Shown: piece after piece, positions 12,717 to 23,081 of the stretch
How positions within the stretch are numbered: the stretch's first letter is position 1
How the letters are laid out: each line of letters opens with the position of its first letter
Assembly (NCBI GenBank): GCA_014607495.2
Contig: CP053169.1
Span: forward strand, 5,146,001-5,210,000
Origin: Carposina sasakii
Lineage: Eukaryota; Arthropoda; Insecta; Lepidoptera; Carposinidae
Reading direction: 5' to 3'
Length of the DNA: 64,000 nucleotides
The notes under the pieces: model-generated
The model's input: the letters and a program-made list of their open reading frames with translations, nothing else
Database searches by the model: none
Told to the model about the DNA's origin: nothing
Translations under genes and position numbers: made by a program

Positions 12717-14026
12717 GTTGCTTCTTTGATACTCACGACACATGATCTTAGCGTCAGGCTAAGTTAATGTGTTGTAAAGTTTGAAAAATATTTTATAACT
12801 AGTGGACGCCCGCGGCTCCCTCCGCGTGGACTACAGAGAAACAAAATGTCGAAATTATCCGGGATAAAAACATTTTCCCGGGATAAAAAGTAGCCTATAT
12901 GTTAAGTGGGACCTGTCACAATACATTCCTAAAACTGCATCGAAATTGGTTCAGCCGTTTCTGAGATTAGTGTGCACAAACGCACAGACAAACCGACAGA
13001 CAAAAATTTCAAAAATCATTCTTTTGGGTACTACTGCGTTGATAAAGGTCTCCTGTAATATTTTTTCTTATATATCTTCCATGTACAGACAGCGATCCGT
13101 TACATTTTTATTATCTTAATATATATAAATCTCGTGTCACAATGTTTGTCCTCAATGGACTCCTAAACCACTTAACCGATTATAATAAAATTCGCACACC
13201 ATGTGCAGTTCGATCCAACTTGAGAGATAGGATAGTTTAAATCTCAAATTATAGTCGCAATTTTAATTTATTGCTAATTATTTGTCTGTTATACCTTTCG
13301 ACTTGGTTGAGTAAGTAATCAATAGATGGCGCTGCTTTGGTAAACCGACAAACGTGTCATATAAGCTACAATTCAATTTCCACGCGGACGAAGTCGCGGG
13401 CGTCCACTAGTATGTATATAGATTATATTTATGCGGTCCAATCATTTAGAAGGCATCGTCCCACTGCTGGACAAAAGTCTCCAATAGCCCGGCTCTATTC
13501 CGAAGAACTTGTCGAGATCATATCGCCATCTCTTTTTTGGGTAAGTGGATGCTATTTTTCATTTTATGACTATTTTCATTTTATTTTTGCAGGCAAAGAG
13601 CACCATCACCGTAGATGGAAACACCGTGACCCAGCTCACTAAGTCTCCACTGGGTGAGCTAACTCAGAAGAGGGAATTCAATGGAGACTCCTTAGTTCAG
13701 GTTAGTTTGACTATTTTGAATGAAGAAATTTAATACAAATCACATAAATAAACCTTGAAACTAAATGAAACCTTAGAAATCTCGCAGTTGTGTCCCCTAA
13801 ATGGGGTAGTCACGGCTAGGCTACGTTACCAGCAGTGAAGTAAATGTGTGACCCTGATCTCCTGAACGAAGGGTCTTGGGACTCGTGACCTTAATTAACT
13901 ACCTAACTTAATAAGGTTGTATTTTTATTTTATATATCTGTCTGACATTATTTTTGTATTATTTTCCAGACTATCACCGCCTCCACCTGGGACGGAGTCG
14001 CTAAGAGATACTACTCAGCCGCTTAA
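9665..14026 (+). CDS. FABP2: fatty-acid-binding protein (4 exons)
   Basis: Exons 9665-9734, 11807-11973, 13593-13700, 13970-14026 give 133 residues. Exon 1 begins MAFLGKEYKFERQENFEEFV, the N-terminal signature of insect FABPs. Exon 2 has NGDTYTL and FKSGVEFED, exon 3 TITVDGNTVTQ and REFNGD, exon 4 TWDGVAKRYYSAA with the carboxylate-binding R-x-Y. Intron 1 splits a proline codon (C|CG), unlike the glycine or aspartate codon (G|GN) split in the other four copies. Cytosolic lipid carrier by family; the closest named relatives are probably lepidopteran midgut/fat-body FABPs. An ATTAAA poly(A) signal is at 14086-14091. Introns carry M1, M6, a LINE tail, a tRNA-type SINE, a (TA)23 tract and L2 repeats, yet the exons are intact. 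Confidence 0.9.
9967..10345 (+). mobile_element. MITE family M1, copy 2
   Basis: Ends TACAGGATGATTTTTGGTCG and ..CAACGAAAAAACATCCTGTA, flanked by TATA. In FABP2 intron 1. Confidence 0.8.
10362..10594. mobile_element. MITE family M6 (hairpin type)
   Basis: Inverted arms: 'acagcccattgtagagaacc' on the left and 'ggttctttatagtgggct' on the right, with 'gactcgaaatcacatg' (left) mirrored by 'catgtgatttcgact' (right). Other members at 12518 (half), 17664 (81-bp minimal) and 20226 (interrupted). Directly abuts M1 copy 2. Confidence 0.65.
11042..11182 (+). repeat. Retroposon 3'-tail fragment (family T1)
   Basis: Contains 'ctctgcctacccctccggg' and 'aaagaggcgtgatttttat', shared with 16262-16375 and in part with 23310-23410. 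Looks like the end of a common lepidopteran LINE/SINE. In FABP2 intron 1. Confidence 0.5.
12184..12400 (+). mobile_element. tRNA-derived SINE
   Basis: An A-box-like TGGCGCAGTTGCTAGAGA and, about 40 bp on, a B-box GGTTCGAATCCCA match an internal RNA polymerase III promoter, followed by an unrelated tail with 'gccaggatcagcagaggcaa'. No acceptor stem or cloverleaf is maintained, so this is a SINE and not a tRNA gene. In FABP2 intron 2. Confidence 0.65.
12518..12668 (+). mobile_element. MITE family M6, half element
   Basis: Starts TACAGGGTGTAACAGAAAGG and carries the family's left arm with 'cccactatagagaacc'; the right arm is missing and the sequence runs into a (TA)n tract. Confidence 0.6.
12669..12714. 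repeat. (TA)23 microsatellite
   Basis: Uninterrupted TA dinucleotides, in FABP2 intron 2. Confidence 0.95.
12797..13425 (+). repeat. Two adjacent dispersed lepidopteran repeats (L2 and a relative)
   Basis: 12797-13112: 'ctagtggacgcccgcggct', 'atgtcgaaattatccggg', 'gtttctgagattagtgtgca', 'tatcttccatgtacagac'. 13120-13425: 'aatctcgtgtcacaatgttt' and the tail 'cacgcggacgaagtcgcggg'. Both end in the same GC-rich motif family. Non-coding; in FABP2 intron 2. Confidence 0.65.
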
Positions 14027-14146
14027 AATACTAATTTAAGACCTATTTATTGTATTTATTAACATTTTTATACCCTAATTTTAAAATTAAATATCTTGAA
14101 TACTTAACATAAAATTTTACGTCAGTAAGTTCTGCGACCAACGACG

Positions 14147-14300
14147 TACGGATTTTTGTGTTCTGAGGGGTAAGCACGAACCTCTCGATAGTCCGTAAAC
14201 TCAAACTGTCATTTCCCATATATTTTGCTAGCGAGTCGCGCGTTACGCCGCGTAAAAAGGTTCGTGCTTACCCCACTGTACTCACGAAATCCGTACGTTT
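14147..14300. mobile_element. Small palindromic MITE (GGGGTAAGCACGAACC)
   Basis: Left arm ACGTACGGATTT...GGGGTAAGCACGAACC is mirrored by GGTTCGTGCTTACCCC...AAATCCGTACGT. A relative with the same inner arm lies at 24892-25018. About 120 bp past the FABP2 stop codon. Confidence 0.7.
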
Positions 14301-14511
14301 TGCCTCACCATTGAGTGAGACTGACAGACAACGCACAGCCAAAACTACTGGGGATAGTCAAAAAGCTGAAATTTAGCATGTACCGATCTACTTGAGAAAT
14401 GTTGGGCTAGGAAGTATATAATTATTTAGACAGGATTTCCCGAAATACCTCCAGGGAACGGAATCCAAATCCTATGCTGATAACATTTGGGCAGACGCTT
14501 ACCTCTAACTA

Positions 14512-14887
14512 TACAGGTGTTTTTTCGTTGCCACCTTTAACGAAGGGTACGTACTTTATACATCAAATAAAGTAAGTTTATGCAAAAAAATGCTGGGGAA
14601 ACAATGTATTTTTTTTTTTTTTTTTTTCATGATCGGGCGAAATTTATATTGTCCAGTGTTTATGCTAGTTTTTTTATAGACAGATATAAATTATTTCTCG
14701 TGAAAAAATCTTGCTACACGCGTCAATGTGCATTTATCCAGAAAACGCAGTCTATTTACTCAACTTTGGACCCTAATATTTTGGGAACCAGACACTACCC
14801 AGGTATGCTTCCATGGAGAAAAATGATCGTGATGATGAGGAGATTCAGTAGTTTTCGGGAACGTTGACGACCAAAAATCACCATGTA
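14512..14887 (-). mobile_element. MITE family M1, copy 3 (reversed)
   Basis: Reverse-oriented: starts TACAGGTGTTTTTTCGTTGC and ends GACGACCAAAAATCACCATG-TA. Contains a 19-T run near 14609. Confidence 0.8.
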
Positions 14888-15004
14888 TAAATAAACTACC
14901 TGGACGCACTTAACTTTGCTCACAGCCTATACTATAATAATACGGTGTATTAGCCAAAAAGGTCAATAGTTTTTGCCATAATACTAAATATTGCATTTAA
15001 CTTT

Positions 15005-15650
15005 AGAACGCGTGAGCTCCAAGTTTTAATCAGGCGCCATTAGACGCGAGGGCTCATGCAATGGGCGACAGCCTGCCCACATGAGCTCTCGAGAGAAAAA
15101 ATATCTCTGCCCTCGGTTAGCTCCGAAAAGACCAGCTGGACCTCCCTTCATCCAATCATGAGCTCTGCTCTTGATGTGGAAGATTCTGAAGCAGAGCGCA
15201 GGAAGTCCAGTATAATCCTCTCCCAAGGAACAACTAACTGTTGGCCCGCGACCCAGACCATAATACGGCACGGAACTCCACCTTATAAGAGTACCCACGC
15301 ACCTACTAACTTCCGCACATCCTCTCATGAAGCTCAAGAAAATTATTTCCGAATACCATACAAGTCATCAAAAAGCTTGTAAGTTAGGTTAAGAGCCCGT
15401 ATAAAGCTAGAAAAAATCAGATTTCAAAATACTATCTGACCTAACCTAACTGTCTTGATAATGTATCTCCAACGTGGGTGAATCCGTTTACGGATACTCA
15501 CGGCATGCCCTGAAAGGAGCTCTGGGGCCACCAGCGAGTTAAATCTGGGACTCGCCCCCTGCCGAAAAGATGTAAGTGACCAACTTAGCCCCCCCGGTGT
15601 CTCCCTTATTCAAAAGGAGACAACTCGTTGGTCCGCGCCGCAAAGCATGT
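15005..15650. repeat. Unclassified GC-richer block between FABP2 and FABP3
   Basis: Distinctly higher GC than its surroundings, with open frames on both strands (about 100 codons each) that do not match any family I know. The end, around 15590-15645, reads 'gtgtctcccttattcaaaag' and 'gagacaactcgttggtccgc', which has the look of a retroposon tail. Coding status not supported. Confidence 0.3.
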
Positions 15651-16261
15651 TTATAAAATTATAGACCTAGGTAATCTGAATTAAAACTATTTGAAACTCC
15701 CTCTCTTTACTAAGTAAATACCTCCTCCTACCTGTAACAATCATAAAGTATGACCGACAAATGATAAAAATTAGTCACGCTTTTAGTGATTCATAAATCT
15801 AATCTGCAAAATATAGTCTGATTATTACGTAATTTATATCTATACAATATGAACAATGAAACATGCGAGTTCAGAACTATTCAGAACCATCTAGATCTCT
15901 CTAGAACTTCGACTAATTTCTCAGTAATAATGCACTAACTGTTGAACCCATTCCTTGAGAGCAGTTGGCGTAGAGAGCGGGTTGGGGAGTGAATTTTTTG
16001 TCACGAATCTTCCACTAATTTTAAATTGTCAATCAAATTGTGATATCTGGATCAAGTTTTCTGTGAATTTAATTTTAAATAAAGTTATCACCAATAATAG
16101 CTTTTAAAGAACAGTTTATTGATAAAATCCTTCTTGGTAAACATTATGCAATGCACGTGGATCAGGGATTTGGTATCTCCTCACGTGGGTGCTGGCTCAT
16201 TAACTACACGCACAAAAATTACTAGAGTTTTGTATGTTAATATTGTTTTTATAATGTATAG

Positions 16262-16375
16262 AGTGCCCTAAACCAATGAACGCGTATAAGGAATACTATC
16301 ACAAAATTCGATGAGCAATAGAGATGTGTCAGAACCGAAGCAAATAGAGGTCCGTGATCTCTGCCTACTATTCGG
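16262..16375 (+). repeat. Retroposon tail fragment (family T1)
   Basis: Same tail as 11042-11182 ('gtccgtgatctctgcctac'), cut off by the MITE that begins at 16376. Confidence 0.5.
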
Positions 16376-16560
16376 CCCCTTATTATTTAACTAGCAAAAG
16401 CAAAGCGATAGCGAAAATTGTACAAAAATCACTGATTGCTTGTCAAATTCGTATTACGTAAAATGAATTTCAAAGGAACTTTGACATTTCAAGGCGAATA
16501 TTGTACAATTTTCGCTATCTCTTTGTTTCGGCTTTGCTATTGCTTTTACGTAATCAGGGG
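16376..16560. mobile_element. MITE family M2, copy 1
   Basis: 185 bp, ends CCCCTTATTATTTAACTAGC and ..CTTTTACGTAATCAGGGG; inner arms 'gatagcgaaaattgtacaa' / 'ttgtacaattttcgctatc'. Other members: 33050-33234 (same length), 22120-22281, 25064-25246 and a 90-bp deletion form at 21310. Confidence 0.8.
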
Positions 16561-17264
16561 ACGGGGAAAACATACGTTGCAATGTACAAAATAAGTTAAT
16601 AGGTACATACGAGTATAAAGCGAAGACGTAAATTTCAGTTACACCCAACCGAATCAGATAAGTGTGTGGTACACTTATACAGCATGTAACAAAAAGTGCT
16701 ATAAAATCTGGAAAAAGAAACATGTTATCCTACTCGATTTTGTTGATGGTTTCCCTAATAAAGGGCTATTTTCATAGCCTTTTTCTTTATGATTCTGTAG
16801 TCGTGAATGACCTTGGCTTTTACTTACCAGTCAACATTTTAATGTAAGTATTTTTGATTTGAATAATCAATTGATTTACAAATACCTACAATGTAGAGTC
16901 TGAATACATTGATTATTTTATTTTATAACTTAAATAGTTTCAAGCACCATTGTAGCTTACGAATAATAGAGCATTCAATTTAATCACATTTTTTAAAACT
17001 AGTAATTAAATAATTATCGAAATAGAGTTGATAGCTATTATTTTTTTACTATTTTTTAAGTTTTTTGGTTCAACCATAAATAAGAAGCATTTAGTATGTA
17101 CCCAATTCTGGTATTGCCGGAGCTACTCGCTTTAATATACCCCTTCATGTAAATCCTGTACAGATACGCGAAACAGTCATTACCACAACGCTAGCGATCC
17201 AATGTCCAGGATAAGATTAGGGTTACGATAAAGATGACTTATTGGTAGATTGATTATACTAACT

Positions 17265-17272
17265 TATATAAA
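17265..17272 (+). promoter_or_regulatory. TATA-like element upstream of FABP3
   Basis: TATATAAA about 175 bp before the start codon, preceded by a GATAAG site at 17210-17215. Confidence 0.35.
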
Positions 17273-17445
17273 TATTTAATTGAAAATATTACGGCGAAAC
17301 TGATAGCGTCATGCACATTGTACTCGAGATTATATCGCAATATCATAGATATTAAATTAAGGATAAAAGGTAAAAAAATGTGAATCTTTGGCCAGTCTTT
17401 AGTTTTAAACCTTTTGTGGTGGTAATTGTGTAAAAATACCTAAAA

Positions 17446-19973
17446 ATGGATTACCTTAATAAGACCTACTCTATGAAAAGGCACGAGAAATTCGATGAAT
17501 TTCTTGCCGCTTTGGGTAAGTGATTTTAATTATAATGATCATACATTATTATCATCATACAATCTGCAATGGCCCGTTGGCTGAATGGTTTGCTGGAATC
17601 CGAGCACCATGCCATTTGCTACTGAGTCCAATTATGAATTCAAACCTAATCCTGGACCCAGGGTACAGTATTTAAAAGAAAGGGTATTTTAGGCGAAATT
17701 CTACGCTATTTTCGCTTAACATATCCCTTTTGTTACACCCTGTATGAACATTTTATACTTATGAACTTAAGCGGAACTTTTTTGAAATGAGCAATTTTTC
17801 ATTAAAAATTATCATATTTTTTCAGGTGTCCCTGAAAACATCCAGGAAAACCTGCTGAAGGAGCAGACCAGCATCACCCTGACTAAGGATGGTGACTCCT
17901 ACACCTTGACCACCACGGGAAACAAGAACAAGACGGTCACCTTCACTCCTGGCGTAGAGTTCGATGAAACGGTTGCTGTATTCCAGGTGTGTATAATCAT
18001 ATCGCTTCATCTATGATATTATTTCATAGATCCTCACGCCTAAGTAGCCATAAGGGTGGGCAGGGACTACAGATCTCCTTAGTACGCTCCAAACATATAG
18101 GTACCTCTTTCGCCTCGTCCAATTTCATTATAATCACTTATTTCTCATTCTTTATCGCTCTCATACAAAAATATAAATAACGGTATAAAACAGTGGTTCC
18201 CAAAGTGGTCCAGGTGGACCCCCAGGGGTCCACAGGAGACTCGATGGGGGTTCACAATTAATTTGTATGTGGTGTAGCCTGTAGGTCCACCAGAACCAGA
18301 TAACTTTTAAAAGGGGTCTATGAGAAATAAAGTTTGGGAAATCCCTGGTATAAAAGAAGAGATGCATGTGCAATAAATCTGATTGGCTTATTTCATTGTA
18401 TCGTGTGAAAGAGCTTTGCAACTTGACTTTATACAGGGTGTGACTTGATCCTTCTGTACGTACTATGTTTTATGTCTATGACATAGTATTTACTATGACT
18501 AAGACATAGTAATATGACTAATTCTGCGTTATCATTATAAGTTCTAACTCTTTATCATTAGAAGTACTTAGATAGATTTTTTATTCATGATTTTTAGTAT
18601 TTTTTTAAAATCCTTTTTAATTTAATTTCAGGCTAAAACCAGTTTCACAGTGGACGGAAACACTGTCGTAAAATCCCAGAAGTTTGAAGATGGCAACACC
18701 ATCGTGTTCAAGTCAGTCTTCAATGGGGACGAGCTTGTTGTGGTAATTATTTGTTTATTAAGTTCCGTGTGCTGCTGGGGGGCTTCACTAGAATACATCA
18801 GCTGCATCTCCTTCCGTACAACGATGATCTAGTATTGTCACTGATCTTTAACATCTAACTCCGTTAGGTTAAGAGTGACTATAGCAGGGATGGCGAACCA
18901 ATGGCACGCGTGCCACCCTTGGCACGCAACAAAATAGTTTAGGCACGCCGAATGATACAGATGAGAATGAATAAGATAAAAAAGTTTGTCAGATGACTCT
19001 AGTTCAGCAGCTTGCATTCTGCTGAAAGTAACAAAGTAAGACCTGACATAAAATACTTAGCATCTAATTTGAAACAGCAGAAATAACACAATTTTTTATA
19101 TGTTAAAATAGTAACATTACATACCGATAATTGTACTTTTGAATTTTTTATAAATAGTACAGTATACTTAATATCTAGTTTTATTTTTATTCAATAATAT
19201 CAATATGCCTAAATTATTTGATGGCACGTCATAGATTTAATAACTATTTGTCTCATGAAAAATGACACGTATATCACTAAAGGTTCGCCATCCCTGGACT
19301 ATAGGAACCCGATCTGTTCTGGCTAGTTTTTTGTAACACAGCCGTGCAATAGGCACCTACTCGTATTACGTATCATCTAAGACTCAATACCGGATTTAGA
19401 GGTGGAAAGGCCTCGGGGAACAAAGGAATGCACCTGCTGATGCTAAATCTTCAATTGTCAAAATATAAAATTCGGTTTACCCGACTGCAGTAAAGACAAA
19501 GGAAAGGGTATTGATTTAGTAGTCTATTTATGTTTTCTTCGTTGTTCCGTCGTAGTGAAAACCCATCCAATTTTGAAGAATGGAGTGTCAATCGATTAGA
19601 TTTTTAGGGTTTCGTACTTAGCCACTTTTGTCGCCCCGGCTTCGCACGTGCAATGCTGATACTATATTTATACAGGGTGTGACAGAAAGGGTATGTTATT
19701 ACAAATATGTTATTACAAACCGTTCTCCTGAATCACACTATCGATTTTTAAAAAAATCGCATAAAAATCCGTTGCGTTTAAAAGATTTAATGGACAGACA
19801 GCGGGAAGCAACTTTGTCACACGCACATAGGTACATACATTACTATGTATGATGACCACTATTAATTTAACTGTCGTAAAATTCATTGTTTTATTTAGTT
19901 TTATGTTTTTTATTTGCAGGAAGCAACCACATCCAAATGGGACGGCACTGCATACCGGTACTACTCTGCCTAA
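17446..19973 (+). CDS. FABP3: fatty-acid-binding protein (4 exons)
   Basis: Exons 17446-17515, 17826-17986, 18632-18742, 19920-19973 give 131 residues in phases 1,0,0. Motifs in order: MDYLNKTYSMKRHEKFDEFL (N-terminal signature), GVPENIQENLL (helix-turn-helix lid), DGDSYTLTTTG, FTPGVEFDETV, TSFTVDGNTV, VFNGDELVV, KWDGTAYRYYSA with R-x-Y. Soluble lipid carrier by family. It begins MDYLN instead of the MA(F/Y)LG seen in FABP2, FABP4 and FABP5. Intron 2 contains a hAT MITE with an 8-bp target duplication and intron 3 a second, different one, neither touching splice sites. The start is the only ATG that leaves the signature complete. Confidence 0.9.
17664..17744. mobile_element. MITE family M6, minimal 81-bp form
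   Basis: TACAGTATTTAAAAGAAAGG at the left, CCTTTTGTTACACCCTGTA-like at the right, with 'ggcgaaattctacgct' between: little more than two end arms. In FABP3 intron 1, beside a decayed tRNA-like stretch (17565-17645). Confidence 0.55.
18191..18347. mobile_element. hAT-type MITE with 8-bp target duplication
   Basis: 157 bp; CAGTGGTTCCCAAAG at the left and CTTTGGGAA-ATCCCTG-like right end; target duplication GTATAAAA at 18183-18190 and 18348-18355. Same family as 6243-6432. FABP3 intron 2. Confidence 0.85.
18885..19296. mobile_element. hAT-type MITE, TIR CAGGGATGGCGAACC
   Basis: 412 bp; perfect 15-bp inverted ends CAGGGATGGCGAACC / GGTTCGCCATCCCTG and 8-bp target duplication GACTATAG (18877-18884, 19297-19304). 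Interior starts with 'ggcacgcgtgccaccc'. FABP3 intron 3. Confidence 0.87.
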
Positions 19974-20225
19974 TTTGAATCTGTATTAATTTTAACTGCA
20001 TTTACTATTTATTAATAACAAATTATTTTAAACATTAGGTATACTTACTCAAACCTTAATATAGACTTTTCATTTGTAACCCGAAGCACGATGCTCAGTG
20101 ATAAGCAAGATCGTAAATTATACTTAAGGCTCACTTGCAGCAAATCTAGATTTAAGTTATTCGAGAATTAGCACACAAGTTGTCTTACTTTTTCCGATAT
20201 TAACAAAAAGAGATGTCGTTATACC

Positions 20226-20815
20226 TACAATGTGTAACAGAAGGGGGACCGACGTTAATCGAACTGCTTTGAAGATAGTCCACTATACAGGGTGTGGGTG
20301 ACAGCGAGGCAAATACTGAAATGCTGAAAAAGTACGTTGAGTTATACGACAGTGTTATAACTCGCAGGAAATGTATTTTTGTATTGATTATCAGTGATCT
20401 TTGCTCTCCGCGCCAATTGTATTCGGCGATCCTGTGACAGATTAAATGGGCATATTGGTTATTGTGTGATAAAGTGCTGTTTTTTGGAACACTTGTAACT
20501 CTCTATTAGGGTTGATCAGTAATTAGAACTTTTTTGAGATCAAGTTTTTTTTTTTGAAAATCATCTTAGTGTGAAAATTTTATTTTTAAGTCATTATCTA
20601 AGCCCTAATGAAACGAATTAAACTATTTTTTTCCTGATAATATAAAAAAAAATACGAAAAAATTTGGAATTTTCCTGCGAAAATTTTCAGTATCTTCCGC
20701 CTCAGAATCATGGTCTGAAGTCATTATATCAATATTTGCCTGGCTGTCACAAACACCCTGTATAGAGAACGCTATCAACGAAATTTGAGACTTATACCCC
20801 TTTTTACATCCTGTA
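20226..20815. mobile_element. MITE M6 interrupted by another MITE (M7)
   Basis: Outer element: left end 'tacaatgtgtaacag', right end 'tttttacatcctgta'. Its conserved centre 'cactatagagaac' is split at 20287/20761 by element M7, with the four bases TATA present on both sides. Removing M7 with one TATA restores the centre found in the 12518 copy. Confidence 0.7.
20288..20760. mobile_element. MITE family M7, nested inside M6
   Basis: 473 bp with about 28-bp inverted ends: CAGGGTGTGGGTGACAGC at the left, GCTGTCACAAACACCCTG at the right, both followed inward by GCAAATA-type sequence. A fragment of the same left end is at 21160-21190. Non-coding. Confidence 0.75.
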
Positions 20816-21309
20816 TAATCTCTCCCCTGACTCATTGACAGGTCTTACTTACTATGTACCTAACTAAACTAAATTTTATTTGGAAATATAAACATATAGT
20901 TACTTAAAATTATTTTGGATAATCAGATACCAAACACACAAACTACAGGGGCCCTAGACAAAGTAACAATATTTCTCAATCGAATCTATAGAGATTTCCA
21001 CTGACACGTTTGCTCCAATAGGAAGCTTTTATTATTGCGCGTTCGTCAAGTCACGTGATAGAATTCGAACCGCTATTGATGGGAGAGTGCTTGAAACGAA
21101 CGTCGATGCCCAACGATGTTTCGTTGTCAAGGCACCCACCATTGTTAGTAAGACCTATACAGGGTGTCTGTGACAGCCAGGCAAATATTAGGTAGACTAT
21201 GATTCTGAGGGAAAACCACTGAGGTAAATTTGACGTATAGGAAGTCGCCTTCATTAGTACTAAAAGAATAAGCTTCAGTTTAAAGAACGAGCCCAAACTT
21301 GATAGACCG

Positions 21310-21400
21310 TCCCTGATTACGTAAAAGCAATAGCACACACTCTCAATTTTATCGCGATCGCGCGGCTTCGGCTTTGCTATTGCTTTTACGTAATCAGGAG
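21310..21400. mobile_element. MITE family M2, internally deleted
   Basis: Only the two outer arms remain: CCCTGATTACGTAAAAGCAA ... TTGCTTTTACGTAATCAGG. Confidence 0.65.
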
Positions 21401-21855
21401 GCGGGTTGCGTCGTTTAATTACGGAGTTCCTATGACCACCTTCCAGCTCCACCATCAGATCAGCTCTATGTCATAATAATATTGGATTGTCAACCGATTT
21501 ATACATGCATGCAAAATTTCGGCCTAATCGGAAACCGGGATTGGATCAAATTTAACTTGCAAGATTTGGTTACAGACAACGCGACAGGTGAAACTAAATA
21601 ATAACTAATCTAACTAATTAATGACGTAATATTATCTAAGTCTATTTTAAAATATAAAAATTATGATAAGTATACTTAGATTATGATAAGTTATCTATAC
21701 CTACTTGGTAACAAAAAAACTATAGGTACTTCGCGGAAAACTTTGCATTTGTTAAACACTGTCTGCACCGATAAATTCCATATAAATTCACATAAATTGT
21801 TTAAATCAGCTCGTTGCTCTGTTATACGATATAAAGTATGTACCTACTAAGTCCT

Positions 21856-22022
21856 AAAGCTGTGTGTACCTATACTGACTGACCCAGCTGTCTACGACAT
21901 CTTATGCGCTTGGTTCGAACTCCAGTAGGTGCAGCATCTTAAAGCTGTGTGTGTACCTACTGACTGACCCAGCTGTCTACGACATCTTATGCGCTTGGTT
22001 CGAATTCCAGTAAGTGCAGCAT
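21856..22022 (+). repeat. Tandem duplication, two 82-85 bp units with B-box-like core
   Basis: Units 21856-21940 and 21941-22022 are nearly identical; each has 'gcgcttggttcgaa(c/t)tccag', resembling a pol III B box (GGTTCGAANTCC). Probably a duplicated SINE fragment. Confidence 0.7.
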
Positions 22023-22119
22023 TGATATAATTAATATCTCTATGTTTGTCATGGATTTTTATATACTTATCTACATACTCGTATTTATATACTGTTAGTA
22101 CCCACGATACAAAACCCGC

Positions 22120-22281
22120 CTCCTGATTACCTAATTTGCAATAGCAAAGCCGAAGCAGCGAAGAAATTTGTACAATATTCCTTTTGAGATTAATTTTAAG
22201 TAATTCGAATTTGACAAGCAATCAGCGAACTTTGTAAAATTTTCGCTATAGCTTTGGTTTTGCTAGATAGGTAATATGGGG
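22120..22281. mobile_element. MITE family M2, diverged copy
   Basis: CTCCTGATTACCTAATTTGC at the left, 'gctagataggtaatatgggg' at the right; inner 'caagcaatcagcgaa' as in other copies. Confidence 0.65.
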
Positions 22282-22427
22282 CGGATAAATTATATTTCAT
22301 GCAGTCCGAACGTAGTGTTATAGGAAAGCCAGCCATCAACAAGGCACTTTTACATGGATTTTGGTACACGGCTGTATCGTATCGATACTGACATACATAT
22401 TACATACATCACACCACACATCAGCGC

Positions 22428-22727
22428 CCGTAGCATGACTTTGGTGAGAGCGAGATGTCTCACATTTACGCGACAAATCCACAGAGATAAGTAATAACTA
22501 GACGAGGCAAGTGTTTCTACTTGGTGTGTAAAAAGGGATTGCAAACCACTTCTATCAGCCCTAATTCATTCAGTCCCGACTTGAGAACAAGTGTCTATTC
22601 TAATTCCCAAGTCTATTTTTTACATGCAAAGCACATACACTTAGTTTATCTATTTATTAATAGCTCTGTGAATTTGACGTTTTAAAGTGAGATATCTCGC
22701 TCTCACTAAATTCATTATACCGGTGCA
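22428..22727. mobile_element. MITE family M3, copy
   Basis: About 300 bp, opposite orientation to 4681-5006. Arms 'ctttggtgagagcgagatgt' and 'atatctcgctctcactaaat'. Located 350 bp upstream of FABP4. Confidence 0.7.
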
Positions 22728-22994
22728 GTACGAGTATATTGCAGTCCACAAGCTAGACGTAGCACACCACAAGGCTAAGTACTGCCATAAGGGGATTGTT
22801 GCCCCCTTGGGTATAAAATACATTTTCTAATTAAATATTGATAAATGTAGTTGTGTTGCAGTATAAATATTCAAGTCTTTCAATTTACCAGACAGTGCAT
22901 TTTTGCAATCTGCAAAAATTTTTATATCATAAGTACACTTCGAAGTTATCATTTATCTAATTCACTAATCTTAGTTCAATATAAAGCGAGTATA

Positions 22995-23004
22995 TTTATA
23001 TAAG
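22995..23004 (+). promoter_or_regulatory. TATA box of FABP4
   Basis: TTTATATAAG, with a TTATCT (GATA site, 23022-23027) and an initiator-like TCATTG about 27 bp downstream, and the ATG at 23082. Spacing fits a normal insect core promoter. Confidence 0.5.
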
Positions 23005-23081
23005 TACTGCACCTGCTACCTTTATCTTCATTGTGCAGTAAAGGTAGGTATACAGGTATCCGGTTGATAAATTATTTTAAA

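Noticed and set aside
13337..13642. 101-codon ORF running into FABP2 exon 3
   Set aside because: Overlaps repeat tail and intron sequence and is in the wrong frame for the FABP exon; splice-based model explains the region.
15026..15382. Overlapping ORFs on both strands (about 103 and 108 codons)
   Set aside because: No recognisable domain or splice context; kept only as an unclassified GC-richer block.
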